A stretch of DNA of 64,000 nucleotides from positions 53,986,677 to 54,050,676 of the forward strand of contig CM048839.1 of NCBI GenBank assembly GCA_026545765.1, in the 5' to 3' direction. Made by a program: the position numbers and the translations under genes. The notes under the pieces are model-generated. The model worked only from the letters and a program-made list of their open reading frames with translations. It searched no databases and was not told the DNA's origin. Positions 23,333 through 33,639 of the stretch are shown piece by piece; position 1 is the stretch's first letter, and each line of letters starts with the position of its first letter. The DNA is from Plantago major. Lineage: Eukaryota > Streptophyta > Magnoliopsida > Lamiales > Plantaginaceae.

Positions 23333-24634
23333 GGCGAGCTACGGATCAGTCATATTTGGGACAAATTTTTACTCTAAAACCACAATACATTTGTTACTTA
23401 CACTCAAGTCATAATTTATTACGACTTGCCTATAATACCCTTGTATCTTGGTCAAAATTTCAACTTAATCACCTTTCTTCTTCCTATTTTCACTTTCTTC
23501 CCCTTTTTTCTTCCATTCTTCCACCGCCGCCTTCATCAGATCTTGTCCTTCTTCTGCCGCCCTCATCAGATCTCGTCCTTCTTCCACCGCCGTCTTCCAC
23601 TGCTCCACTCCGTATTCCACTGCTCGTCCGTCTTCCACTGCTCTGCCGCTCCTCGTGTTCCACTGCTCCGCCGCCCTCATCATATCTCGCCTCTTCCTCC
23701 ACCATCACGCCGGAGTCCTCCACCACCTCTTTGGCTCTTCCTAACGCCCCTTCTTCTCTAGCAACAGATCCGGCCAATAGATCCGGTCAATTTTTCAGAG
23801 ACGATTGCCTCCACCACTTCTTCCTATCATCCTCCACGCCATGCCCGGGGCAAACTTTGCCCATGGCACGCCATGCCCAGGGTAAACTATTTCCAGAGGT
23901 ATAAATAAAAAATAAAAAATAAAAAATTAATTAAACTAATAAGAAATAAAACTTAAGCAACGTGAGAATTTTGGTTCAAAACATCTCACTACTCCGCTTG
24001 CCAGATCAAAGTGATGAGGCAATTTTTTCCCGGACAAAGTTTGCTATGAAGGTCTATAAAAATTTAATTAAATATCACATAATATTGTGGTAATGGAATT
24101 AAACTTGTCAACTAATGCTCATAAGAAGGAATACAAAATAATCACAATATACATGATTAATTAAAAAAATTTGCCTCGGGCAAACTTTACCGTGGCATGC
24201 CATGTCCGAGGTAAACTATTCCCAGGGGTATAAATATTAAAAAATAAAAAAATTAATTAAACCAATAAGAAATAAAACTTAAGCAACATGAGAATTTTGA
24301 TTCAAAACATCTCACTACTCCGCTTGTCAAATCAAAGTGATGAGATAATTTTTTCCCGGACAAAGTTTGCTATGAAGGTCTATAAAAATTTAATTAAAGC
24401 TCATAAGAAGGAATACAAAATAATCACAATATGATTGTGGATTCAGGACAACGCAATATTGTTTAATTAAACTAATGAGAAGGGTGACCTAAAATGAATA
24501 CACACAATTTAAGTTACAAAGCAGTCACTTTTGGTGTCTTCTGAGTAAGGAAGGTGACTCATTAGTAAGCCCAATATCTATTGGTGTCTAAAAGTAAAAA
24601 AGAAGCCCATTAGTGACTTATGGGTAAAAAATCC
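23333..24634. mobile_element. 1302-bp insertion of unknown class, 3-bp duplication ACC
   Basis: The borders come from the empty site in the left LTR: ACC occurs at 23330-23332 and 24635-24637 but once there. The ends are GGCGAGCTACGG and GGGTAAAAAATCC, with only weak inverted similarity. The left third is GC/CT-rich and gives a Pro/Ser-rich open frame (23356-23904) that looks like low-complexity sequence. The right two thirds hold a tandem duplication. A 3-bp duplication would fit a CACTA or PIF/Harbinger derivative, but the ends do not match either well. Confidence 0.5.
23843..24400. repeat. Tandem duplication with a period of about 328 bp
   Basis: The block with GGGCAAACTTTGCC, GGTATAAATA, AACTTAAGCAAC, CATCTCACTACTCCGCTTG and CCCGGACAAAGTTTGCTATG at 23843-24070 is repeated at 24171-24398 with a few differences. 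It lies within the 1302-bp insertion. The unit is non-coding. Confidence 0.7.
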
Positions 24635-24893
24635 ACCCCCAAAATATTTTATCTTTTTGTAGGGTCAATTGTACAAAATAAAACACATATCACACATTAA
24701 CAAGTTGCATAAACTTTTAGAACAAATATAATAAACATGTAAAACAATAACACAATCAAAGTCAAATAATTTAAATATATTTTCATACCAATACACTAAC
24801 ACAAGTAAAAGCATGCAAGGACAAAAATACTAAGGTACGTCAAAATCTGGGGTGTCACAAGTTGATTATATATCGAAGTCATCATGTGCTCCC

Positions 24894-25093
24894 CAGGGCC
24901 GGCTAAGGCCCTGTGTGGGCTGCCCCTGGAAATTCTGGGCCCAAATTTTAAAGTTTCTATTAATATGTTTTATTTATGTTAGTAAGTGTAATGAAATATG
25001 TTGTGTTGTAGTGGTAGGACTCTTGAATAGTATGCATCATGTTCCAGGTTCGAAATGTTGCATGGGGCCACCGAAATATGTGAGACGCCCCTG
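24894..25093. mobile_element. hAT-superfamily MITE, 200 bp
   Basis: It starts CAGGGCCGGCT and ends in an inverted counterpart (CAGGGGCGTCT on the other strand). It is flanked by an 8-bp duplication GTG(C/T)TCCC (24886-24893 and 25094-25101, one mismatch), the hAT hallmark. GC-rich ends and no coding capacity make it a non-autonomous derivative. Confidence 0.75.
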
Positions 25094-25450
25094 GTGTTCC
25101 CTAAAGAAAGAAATATGATCTGGATTTATTCCATTAGCGTTAATTTTACCTGGCATAATCTCTTTTTTTGCTCCTTGTTATTCAGTGCATATATCCTGAT
25201 TGCTTGTTTCCTATGCTGATTAATTATTTTTAGCTAATTGATGTGAGGTAAATCCGGATTAGTCAAAACTTTTGGTCAAGTTCGTAGAGCGGAGGAACTA
25301 ATAGTCAAGTCTTGTAACTTAGATTCACTTAAGTCTGATATTTGAAGTGTTAGATCTTGTTTGAGTTATGTAGTCAACAGGTGAGAGTGTAGGTCCACTA
25401 GATTGTAAGGGTCACATGTGAAGGAATCAAAGTGAGAGATGGACCAAAAT

Positions 25451-25869
25451 GAGGAGTCCGTCGATACATGAGGAGTCCTACGATAGATGAGGAGTCCTAC
25501 GGTACGTGAAGAGTCCGTCGGTACATGGGAGTCCTAGGGTAGATGAGGAGTCCTTCGGTAGATGAGGAGTCCTATGGTACGTGAGGAGTCTGTCGGTACA
25601 TAAGGAGTCCTACGGTAGATGAAGAGTCCTTCGATAGATGAGGAGTCCTACGGTACGTGAGGAGTTCATCGATGTATGAGGAGTCCTACGGTACATGAGG
25701 AGTCCGTCGGTACGTGGGGAGTCCTACGGTACATCAGGAGTCCTTCGCTACATGAGGAGTCCGTCGGTACATGGGGTGTCCTTCGGTAGATGAGGAGTCC
25801 TACGGTACGTGAGGAGTCCGTCGGTACATGAGGAGTCCTACGGTACATAAGGAGTCCTTCGTTAGATGA
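25451..25869. repeat. 19-bp minisatellite, about 22 copies
   Basis: The unit is close to GAGGAGTCCTACGGTACAT, with variants at TAC/GTC and ACAT/AGAT/ACGT. Starts at 25451, 25470 and 25489 show the 19-bp step. The array lies inside the solo LTR. Minus-strand frames with TDSS and GLL repeats come from it and are not genes. Confidence 0.9.
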
Positions 25870-26204
25870 GTGCCTGAAAGAAAGAGGAATAGGTTAGACC
25901 CTTTTGGGCCAGTTTGCCTAAGACAAACCGGGCTCGGACTCAACGTGTTTAGAGGCTGCTCAAGCTAAGGCTTGGACCTCCAAACTTAGAGAGTGGAATA
26001 GTGAGAAGTAGTTACTTACCTTATGAGGAGTAAATGAGCTCCTATTTATAGGTGAGTGCTTGTCTATCATACTCTCTTGGATGAGTGCCAAGTGTATGCT
26101 CCAGATTCATCCATTTTTGATCACTTGGGCTCATGGCCCTTAATGGACTTGGCCCAATTAAGTAGATGAGCCTTGGATTGCAGTCCAAAGGTTGGGAGTT
26201 GAGG

Positions 26205-26408
26205 GTCGGCCCCTTGACTTTGGTGGAGTCGGACTCTTAACTTTGGTGAGGTCAGACTCTAAACTTTGGTGGCGTCGGACTCTAAACTTTGGTGAGGTCG
26301 GACTCTAGACTTGGTGGAGTCGGACTCTAAACTTTGGTGAGGTCGGACTCTAGACTTTGGTGGAGTCGGACTCTAAACTTTGGTGGGGTCGGACTCTTAA
26401 CTTTGGTG
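26205..26408. repeat. About 23-bp minisatellite, about 8 copies
   Basis: The unit is close to GGTGGAGTCGGACTCTAAACTTT, with GAGG/GGAG variants. It is a second, unrelated array inside the same solo LTR. Confidence 0.85.
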
Positions 26409-26568
26409 ACGGACCCATTTGGAACCCGGTGTAGGAACATGTTTGGAACGGTAGGACTTCTTGGAGCTGTAGGACTTCTTTGGAACCTTTGTAATAGATC
26501 TAATAACTCGCTTTAGTCGCCATAATCCGTCAATCCTTAGGTCGGACTTATTAGTACATATCACTAAT

Positions 26569-28324
26569 TATGAGTTATGACCCTAAAAAGTTTCTCATCC
26601 AGATTCTGACTCTTGTTGTCATAGGGATGGTCTAAACAAAGACCTAATATTTCTCCTCTATTAAGCTGAAATGTGTAACCATCACATTTTTTTCGTTGAG
26701 CATTTCCATTTCCCAAGCATATAGACTGGGGCAAATGCCAAACTTCCATGCTTTAATTTGATGCTAGCTGTTATTGCACATTTTCATATTAATCCTAGTG
26801 AGAATATGTCGGACTTTTTTGGGAAGTTAGAAAAGGAGGGAGTTGTCTTGGGATTGGAATGTTAATTGTCCATATAAAAATTATATTGGAAATGAGGGAG
26901 ATAGTGAAGTTGATATGATAGCAGAGTATTATATACAAGTTTCTTGTACATATTGTAGCAAATGAAATTGCACAAATGAAATTTTATTGATTTGATGGGT
27001 GCGGATACAATTCTCTATTCTAATCCTCTGATTCTAGTCATCTAATGCGGCGAACTTGGATATTCAAAGTCTTCGTTTTAGGATTTGTGACTTCAAAGTC
27101 GGGCGAACGTCGATGCGAGGGCTGCTTGGCTTGATCTCGGATCGAGTTGTGAACTTGAGAGTGTTTGAGGCGAGCGATGACGAACTTCTTGGGATTTGAT
27201 GAACTCCACGAAGAACACTGCTAGATCGTCGCAGGATTTAGTCTTTGATCTTGTTTAGCGGAAGTTCAGCTGACAGAAAACGTTTCTTCAAGGGCTTTTA
27301 GGCTTGATCTTGAATCAAACGGTGTTTTCAGCTTGAATTTGATGAAGAATTTCAAGAACTTTGCTTTAGATTCTTCAAGGCTTTTGGATGAGTGCTTAAT
27401 TAACAAAATTCGAAGAAGATGAGAACAATGAGAAGGAAATGGAGGAGAGGCGCAAGGTGACTTGGAAGCGATTAGAAGACTTGGCTGGTTCAAAAGCTGT
27501 TGTGAGTAGTGATGCAGTTCTTGTGTCAATGTTCCCTTCATCTGTTGCTATTGCTACTAGCACATTGACTAGGGACAACAATCATCGGTAGCTAATGACC
27601 TAGTGCAGTCGGTCAAATACTTGTATCTTCCTATGGACTTGAAATGTTGTGGATATGATGGTACACTGTTGGTTTTTGTTTGATTGTTGTTTCGAAAGGG
27701 AGTTGGCTCTTTGGTTCACAACTCTTCAGCCATGGGGGTTCACTGTATATCATAAAGATGCTAGCCGAAGTGGGTGGATATTATGAGATTTGTACAAGAT
27801 AATGTTTATTTGGTCTAACGATGCACACAGATTTTCATTTATGTAACTTAGAAGAAAACTAGATATTTATTGCCAAGTAAAATTTGATTGCATTCTTCAT
27901 TAATTCTCTGTCATATTGCATGAGTGCAACTGTGCAGATACTGGATTTTAAGCCTTAAATTGATTGACTAGAGAAAATGTTGAAAACACAATATCTTTTT
28001 CACATACAACAGGCCAAACAGAAGATATGCTTGGTAAATATATGCCCCTTGCACACTTTAAGGGTGTATGAATGCAATAAAGAGATATATTTACATACAT
28101 AGTACATATTCACATAAAGATTATGAATTCAAATTTAATTACGACAAGTACAAATCCAAAAGGTTCATCCAGTCAGAACAAATAGCACTTCAAACCAAAT
28201 TTAATTACGATAATTTATTTAACACTACCACAATCCTCATGTTCCAAAAATATAAAGTATTAAAACATAACATACATGACAAGACGATAAGGGACATCAC
28301 ATTCTACAAAACGTCCATCGATAT
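26569..28324. other. Spacer, no clear gene
   Basis: AT-rich to moderately mixed sequence without terminal repeats that I can pair. The only coding-like stretch is a short plus-strand frame at 27400-27591, listed separately. Minus-strand frames at 27266-27581 are its antisense. Confidence 0.5.
27400..27591 (+). pseudogene. Possible exon remnant, unrecognised
   Basis: This 63-codon open frame begins without an ATG and ends at a TAG. It encodes a charged segment (FEEDENNEKEMEERRK), then VTWKRLEDLAGSKAVV, then a hydrophobic/Ser-Thr segment, SDAVLVSMFPSSVAIATS. The amino-acid composition is protein-like rather than AT-noise, but I do not recognise the family and see no clear splice sites. It may be a fragment of a captured or retro-copied host gene, or chance. 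Confidence 0.25.
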
Positions 28325-29435
28325 TTATCTACAAAACGTCCATAGATATTTATCCCAATAGGTCAACCATTTGACTTCGACTTGAATCATGCACCAGCCA
28401 ATATCTGCAATTCCAAGGTCTTCATCTTCGTATCTAGGGGTGAATGGCAAATCTTTTACAATCTGACCATGCTCTATATGAACCATGAGAGACTCGGTTT
28501 TCAGATTAACATAGATAGTTAAGCGTGAGAGCACAAAAGTGCGTTTGTCAACTTCAACTTCAACCTTATCACCCTGGAGTCCAGTAGCACAACCTTCATG
28601 CCCTCGTCACACGGCGACGACTCATCCTTGTAGCAGGCATAGGCAGTAAAAAAATAGCTGCCAGGGGGAGACCCATCCAGTCGTTGGCTGTCAGGAGTAA
28701 GCCGCACACTGATAGTGGCCACAATGGTGTAGGTGACAATGCTACGTGTCATCTCCAGCCAATAGTGCTTGTTGGCGTCCTTCGAGCACGGGTTGCCTTC
28801 TGACACTTGCCGTGTTCTCTGAGTTCGTCTGGTTAAGTATACATGCAGCGGATAGGGTCGGATATTTGTCCTCGATTTAGTAGTGCCCTTCAATATCGAA
28901 TGGTGATATGCACGTATCACCTTTGATAGGAGCCACAGGATGAGAGTTAGGACCTGTGAGTAGTAAATATGGATCCTGCATGTATGTCATTGATTAATAA
29001 GTAGATAGATCATGTGTTTCCTTGTTTATTATTCATTCATAATAGGACCGAAAATATCTCTAACTTGTCAGGTAGGTTCTGAGCTTTTTGCCATGAAATT
29101 TTTGCTACTTCTGTGCTATCGTCTTTCGGATTACCCCTTCAATATTTACAAACATATATTTTTACCACAAAACTCGAGTTAGGAATAAACTCTATAGGAA
29201 TTTTTTTTTCCGGTCCCGACAATATGAATGTATATAGTTTTTACTGTATATAAGCTCGTAGAATCCATTCATTCATTCATAGAAAAGACGGACTCAATTA
29301 TCAAAACATGCTCGCTCATCAAAGCAGCAGTGTATCATATCTAAAGCATGACATTTGGGTTGGGATTCATATTATATTATATGGGCCGGCCGAACCGGTT
29401 GGTAAACGAAGATGAGAAACCACCGGCCAGGAATA

Positions 29436-29503
<68 letters not shown>

Positions 29504-30531
29504 CTACTACCTTTTTGGTGAGGGTTTGGCAGTTTTCCCTGGTACGTTTGAAGATAGTTTGGGGATAAAAACCCCACCCATAGGATGTGAGCAAAGCAGG
29601 AGCAATTCACCAAACACATCGAGTGAATAATCCTCCCCATCAGCAACATCATTACTGATAAGTTTGAGTGAATATATCTGCACGGTGACAGGCAATAGGT
29701 TTGAACGGTCTCCTGCCAAGGCAATTAGGCAAGGGGCATTTCATTAATTCAGTTAACCCATTATTTAAAGATACAGGGGCTGTTTGTTATACTACTCTTT
29801 ATCTCTCTTTACTTTTTCAATCATACTACCAATCATAAAACACATTTAAACCAATCAAATAACCTAAAAAATATCAAATCTAATCAATTCATTCTTACAA
29901 ACATCAATTCTATCTTACGGACAATATAGGTCCGTCTCCTTTCTCTTTTCTATAACCCAATTTTAACTCGGTGAATATTCATGAATGAATACATAATTTT
30001 ACATTACATCAGTAGGAAGGAAATCATGAATGAATACAAAATCAATAATCCAATAGAAATTAATTAATTAAAGGGGCGAGGCGAGGCGGGGTACGTACCC
30101 ATTAAATACATAGCCTTGAGGCGATGGTCCCATCGCAATTCCAATTCAGATTCAGGTTGTAATTGTTCCTTCTGGACCATGTGCCAGCTCTGGTTCCTGT
30201 AGTAGGGCCTTCCTTTGATTTCCTCAAAAGTCTGAATTGCTTCATCTATAGCCTTTTTCCTGCTCCATAGAGTCTCCAGGAAAGTATCATGACCTTCTAT
30301 AGTACCATATATATCTGGATTGAAATCTTTCAACATATACTCAGCATGACGTTCGTAGTATTCCCTATCGCGTTCCTCTCTTTCTCGGCGTTCGTATTCC
30401 CTCTCGCGTTCCTCTCTTTCTCGACGTTCGGCATCATATCTTGCTCGTTTCTTATCACATGGATCCATGTCGCCATCATATTCGTCCTTCTCGCTCTGCT
30501 CTGCTCCCAAATTTCGATCGATACGCAACAA
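28325..30531 (-). pseudogene. DUF6598-like host gene, three exons visible, apparently decayed
   Basis: Exon 1 (30531-30099) encodes an Arg/Glu-rich stretch (REREYERREREERDREYYE), then FNPDIYGTIEG and SELELRWDHRLKAMYLM, with donor GTACGT. Exon 2 (29712-29511) joins in frame after a CAG acceptor (LPVTVQIYSLKLI, YSLDVFGELLLLC) and ends at AAG/GTAGTA. Exon 3 (from 28975 after TGCAG) starts DPYLLLTGPN and ends with TRSIVTYTIVATISVRL, MKVVLLDS and LSRLTIYVN. IYSLKLI...LDVFG, DPYLLLTGP and VVLLDS are DUF6598 landmarks (unknown function; recalled, not searched). Exon 2 to exon 3 is out of phase as I place the sites, and exon 3 has an in-frame stop and frame changes, so it is probably a pseudogene, or one exon is missed. 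The paralogue is at 602-1163. Confidence 0.6.
29433..29500. repeat. (AT)n microsatellite, about 33 dinucleotides
   Basis: An uninterrupted AT run in the intron directly after exon 2 of the DUF6598-like gene. The array begins about 10 bases downstream of the splice donor. Confidence 0.95.
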
Positions 30532-30589
30532 ACCCTACATCTCAATCGCCTCTGCTTCCGTTAAATATCGAATCAGGGTTAAGTTCAAT

Positions 30590-31107
30590 CAGATCATATT
30601 TATCCACAACAACATATCTATTATCATACCAATCGCATTTGAAAAAATATATAGATTGAATTGGACGTCCAAGGGTATAAATTGCATTTCAATTATCTCA
30701 GTTAGCGTTCCGTACAAATTTTGCACATTTCCGTTGTCATCCTCTGATTTCAAACAAATACCACAGTTGCGTGTTTGTTCTGACTTGTTGTTGCAGTAAC
30801 TTTCGGTTTGGAATTTGAATCCATTGACAAAGTAACCGGTGTACTCCTTCACAGTACTTGACCCACCATGAAGTATGAAATTTATTTCTGAACTCCCGAG
30901 TTGTTCTATATTTCGTAAGCCAGTCAACCATGGTACCAGATGATGAATATGGGCATACTCAAGATCTTGCTGAGAAAACCCATTACACATATTGTTTTCG
31001 AAATACCTAAAATTCATAGTATAAAATGAGAATACATTATTAGAATGCAGTCGTGTCAAAATGAAAGCATGCCCGATCAAACATGAGGAATTAATGCACT
31101 TATGCAA
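30590..31107 (-). pseudogene. CACTA transposon fragment, DUF4216-like domain
   Basis: On the minus strand this reads LVPWLTGLRN, VKEYTGYFVNGFKFQTES, TRNCGICLKS and YGTLTEIIEMQF, then in another frame CDWYDNRYVVVDKYDLIELN. These are the landmarks of DUF4216, the domain that follows the TNP2 transposase in plant CACTA (En/Spm) elements. Only this domain is present, and one frameshift lies near 30660. No CACTA terminal repeats flank it. It ends less than 60 bp upstream of the first exon of the DUF6598-like gene on the same strand. Confidence 0.75.
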
Positions 31108-31629
31108 TAAGGTTTCTACACTCAGAACAGTTCATGAGAATGCATAGGAGTGGTTGTTGATATGCCCTGTTGCTTAGAGTTTTTTTCTTTACTTTTTCCC
31201 TTCATTGGGCGGCCTTTCAGGATGAAAAATTTAAAATGGGTAAATGAAACTGGGACGGAGGGAGTACATCTTTGATGTTCCTTTTCTCACAAGTGGGTTA
31301 AAAATAGTTTATGAATAGCATAAAAAAAGGGTTCCAAAGGGGATTCTTGCATGCTAATTCAACTCATCAATAATTACACCGTGACGCAACTCAATTCTTG
31401 CCCTGCGGTCCCACATTATGTCTCTTCGATCAATAATATCACCCAACACTTCAACTTCAAAGGTAGTTGGAGCGAGCTCTCCTCCTTCGCCTTTAGTTCA
31501 AACATGTGTGGCTCGGCAACTCTCAGCAGAGAACGTGAGGCTGAAATCAAGCTTTCCCTTCGTATTGGTAGTTATTTTGTACTAGAATTGGAGTAGCGCA
31601 GCGCGGTGCCCATGCACTACAAAAATCTG

Positions 31630-32485
31630 CTAAATTGATGACGAATTTTTTTTTCCGTCACTATTTACTATTTAGCGACGGATAAAATATCCGTCGCTAA
31701 ATTGAGCATTTTTTTTTTTTTTTGATTTTGATCCCTGTTTTCATATTTCACCTGTTTCACAAATATAAGGTCCGATAGTAAAATGTAGAATAATTAAATT
31801 GTTTTAATTAAACAGAATTATTCGACAAAAATCAACAAACCATCCGTAATGAAATGAAATATTCATACTGTACATAGTCTAAATTAAGAATTCAGAAAAA
31901 TACAAGTCCAAAAATCTAACTACCGGACGGGGGTGGCTGCTACTCGAACCTGGACATGAAAGCCTGCATCTGTTCCCGAAGACGCTCGTTTTCCTCCCGT
32001 AGGGCTCTATCTCTCAGCTCCATTTCCTCTCTTAGCCGTGCAGCATGTATGCGATATCTCGAGACACCTTACGTGTAAAACACGAGGTCTTGATTCTTTG
32101 GGATCTTTGAGTAGCTAGGAGTAGCCAAGGAAGGGCCGAGACTCCCCACTCCATACACTCGGCCTTTGCTGTCCATTGGGTTGACCGCTAAGAAGATGTT
32201 GTTTTGTTGTTCAATTGTCAGTGGTTCACCCCCTTCGGCCTGCTGCCTCTCGATCTGAGCCTCCACCTCAGCCTGAAACCGTAAAATGTCAATATCATTA
32301 GTTACAGTTTTTTCAAAATAACTTGTGGGACACAAATATTAACTTTAACCAAAATTAACGTACCGCAATAGCCTCGGACTTGCTGTCAACCCATCTGCCA
32401 TTCTTCAGCTTGGATCTTTTAAAGTACTCGAAGGCGGTATTCTGCTCCGCTAAAGAGATCTGAAGAACATATATATGCAAACATT
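31630..32485 (-). pseudogene. 3' part of CACTA element 2: remnant of the second gene (PF03004-like C-terminus)
   Basis: Minus-strand fragments at 32069-32335 (EVEAQIERQQAEGG, EQQNNIFLAVNPMDSKGRV, YGVGSLGPS) and 32355-32485 (NTAFEYFKRSKLKNGRWVDS) resemble the C-terminal part of the plant En/Spm-type transposase family PF03004. The frames differ and the 32485 end is the insertion point of element 1. A GCGACGGAT inverted pair lies near 31675-31705. Confidence 0.65.
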
Positions 32486-32504
32486 CACTACAAGAAAAGC
32501 TGGA

Positions 32505-32835
32505 AAAAACGACGTTATGGGGCGACGGATGAAATCCGTCGCCCCATAACGACGGATCGCTTATTGGGGCGACGGAATTTATCCGTCGCCCCAATTGGCG
32601 ACGGATAATTGTTATCCGTCGCTTATTGGCGACGGATAACGTATCCGTCGCTAAATTGGGCGACGGATAATTATTATCCGTCGCCCAAGTTTGACTTTGA
32701 TAAAAAAAAAAAAGGAATTTTTTTTTTTTTTAAAAAACGGGGCGACGGATAGATTATCCGTCGCTTTATAGCGACGGATACCTATCCGTCGCCACATGTG
32801 GCGACGGATCGACTCTGGGCCGATGGATACGTGTC
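32505..32835. repeat. Subterminal GCGACGGAT array, 5' end of CACTA element 1
   Basis: At least fifteen copies of GCGACGGAT in direct and inverted orientation, many as hairpin pairs (GGCGACGGAT facing ATCCGTCGCC), sit within about 330 bp. In CACTA elements such subterminal motifs are binding sites for the element-encoded DNA-binding protein. A similar array is at the 3' end. Confidence 0.88.
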
Positions 32836-33639
32836 CTCGGCCCAGAGTTTCATAACCGGACAGAGAGGCAGAATGCCTCACTTTCATCCTCTTCTCCCTT
32901 CTTCTTCCTCATTCTCTTCTTCTCCTCTCTTCGGTTTCCGGTGAATTCTGCGTTATTCCGGCCAATCTTGGTGCCTAATCGAAGCTAGTGGGACAAGGAG
33001 TTTGTTTCTTCGATCAATTTCAGATTTCTACCGATTAATCAAGGTATTTTGGCTAAAACCCTAGTTTTTTAAAATTTGGGGATTTTGTTTATTTTGATTA
33101 ATTTGAGCAATTATATGTATATATGATAAGTATGTAGTAGTTAGTTTAGTTAATTTGATTAATTATATGTAATTTGTTCAATTTGATAGTTAGTTTAATT
33201 AATGATATGAATGTATGTAGTATGTTAATTAAGTTTGGTATGTATGAATGTATGTAGTTAGTTTGATTTGTGTGTTAAGTATATATAGTTAGTTTAGTTA
33301 ATTTGATATGTTTGTTAAGTATAGAAGTATGTAGTTTTGATTTGATAAATTTGTATGTTAAGTATGTAATTTGATATGAATATATGTAGTAATTCGATAT
33401 GTATAGAGTAATTAGTTAATTTGATATGTATGTTAAATATATAATATATGTACTAAGAGGTTGAAATGGTTAAATTATATTCCCAATTTTGTAAATATCG
33501 AACACTTAATTAATAATTAATTTATAAGCAACATATAATAATTAACAATTAACCTCTACAATCTTCTTATCCGAATTGGAATCGATCTAATAAATTAAAT
33601 ACGATCTAATCAATTGGAGCGTCTCAAGTTAAAAATAAA

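Larger units (their letters stand above)
3690..24859 (-). mobile_element. Chromovirus-like Ty3/gypsy element (Tekay/Del type), LTRs retained, nested
   Basis: The outer ends are TGTAACGCCCC (3690) and GGGGTGTCACA (24859), and the flanks carry an identical 5-bp duplication AGTTG (3685-3689 and 24860-24864), so the whole span is one insertion. The left LTR (3690-5854) and right LTR (21321-24859) are homologous and both carry a minus-strand TATA box. A purine-rich tract with TTTTAAGGAGGGTGAG next to the left LTR fixes the orientation as minus and resembles the 3' end of Tekay-type chromoviruses (inference). No gag or pol is visible: it is broken and reduced to LTRs plus a short internal remnant. 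It is older than the Tat element inside it. Confidence 0.8.
21321..24859 (-). repeat. LTR (5' copy) of the chromovirus-like element, with three insertions
   Basis: This segment aligns with 4038-5854 in the left LTR. The alignment is interrupted by a SINE (21411-21588), a 206-bp extra segment (22651-22856) and a 1302-bp insertion (23333-24634), for each of which the left LTR shows the uninterrupted state. It ends GGGGTGTCACA, followed by the AGTTG duplication. A minus-strand TATA box lies at about 22265-22274. Confidence 0.8.
25239..26563 (-). mobile_element. Solo LTR of a Ty3/gypsy element, 1325 bp, TSD CTAAT
   Basis: The ends are TGATGTGAGG and GTACATATCA, with an identical 5-bp duplication CTAAT on both sides (25234-25238 and 26564-26568). 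A minus-strand TATA box (CTATAAATAGG) lies at about 26041-26050. The region with GCCAAGTGTATGCTCCAGA resembles the corresponding part of the Tat LTR at 41690, so it may be a distant Tat relative. Only one LTR is present, as expected after recombination between two LTRs. It contains two minisatellites. Confidence 0.82.

Noticed and set aside
23356-23904. 182-codon Pro/Ser/Leu-rich frame as a secreted or cell-wall protein
   Set aside because: The composition follows a CT-rich low-complexity stretch, there is no recognised domain, and it lies within an insertion of unknown class. Left as unproven.
25666-25848. Minus-strand frame with a repeated TDSS/GLL protein pattern
   Set aside because: It is a translation of the 19-bp minisatellite in the solo LTR.
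29412-29630. Plus-strand frame with a long Ile-Tyr repeat
   Set aside because: It is created by the (AT)n microsatellite and is antisense to exon 2 of the host gene.
31250-31267. GGGACGGAGGGAGTAC as the end of a Stowaway MITE
   Set aside because: Only one end is present. No matching CTCCCTCCG start was found upstream, so a complete element cannot be supported.
32355-32594. Minus-strand frame of 79 codons treated as one gene
   Set aside because: It crosses the border at 32486 between two CACTA elements, so the two halves have different origins. Only 32355-32485 is CACTA-gene sequence.
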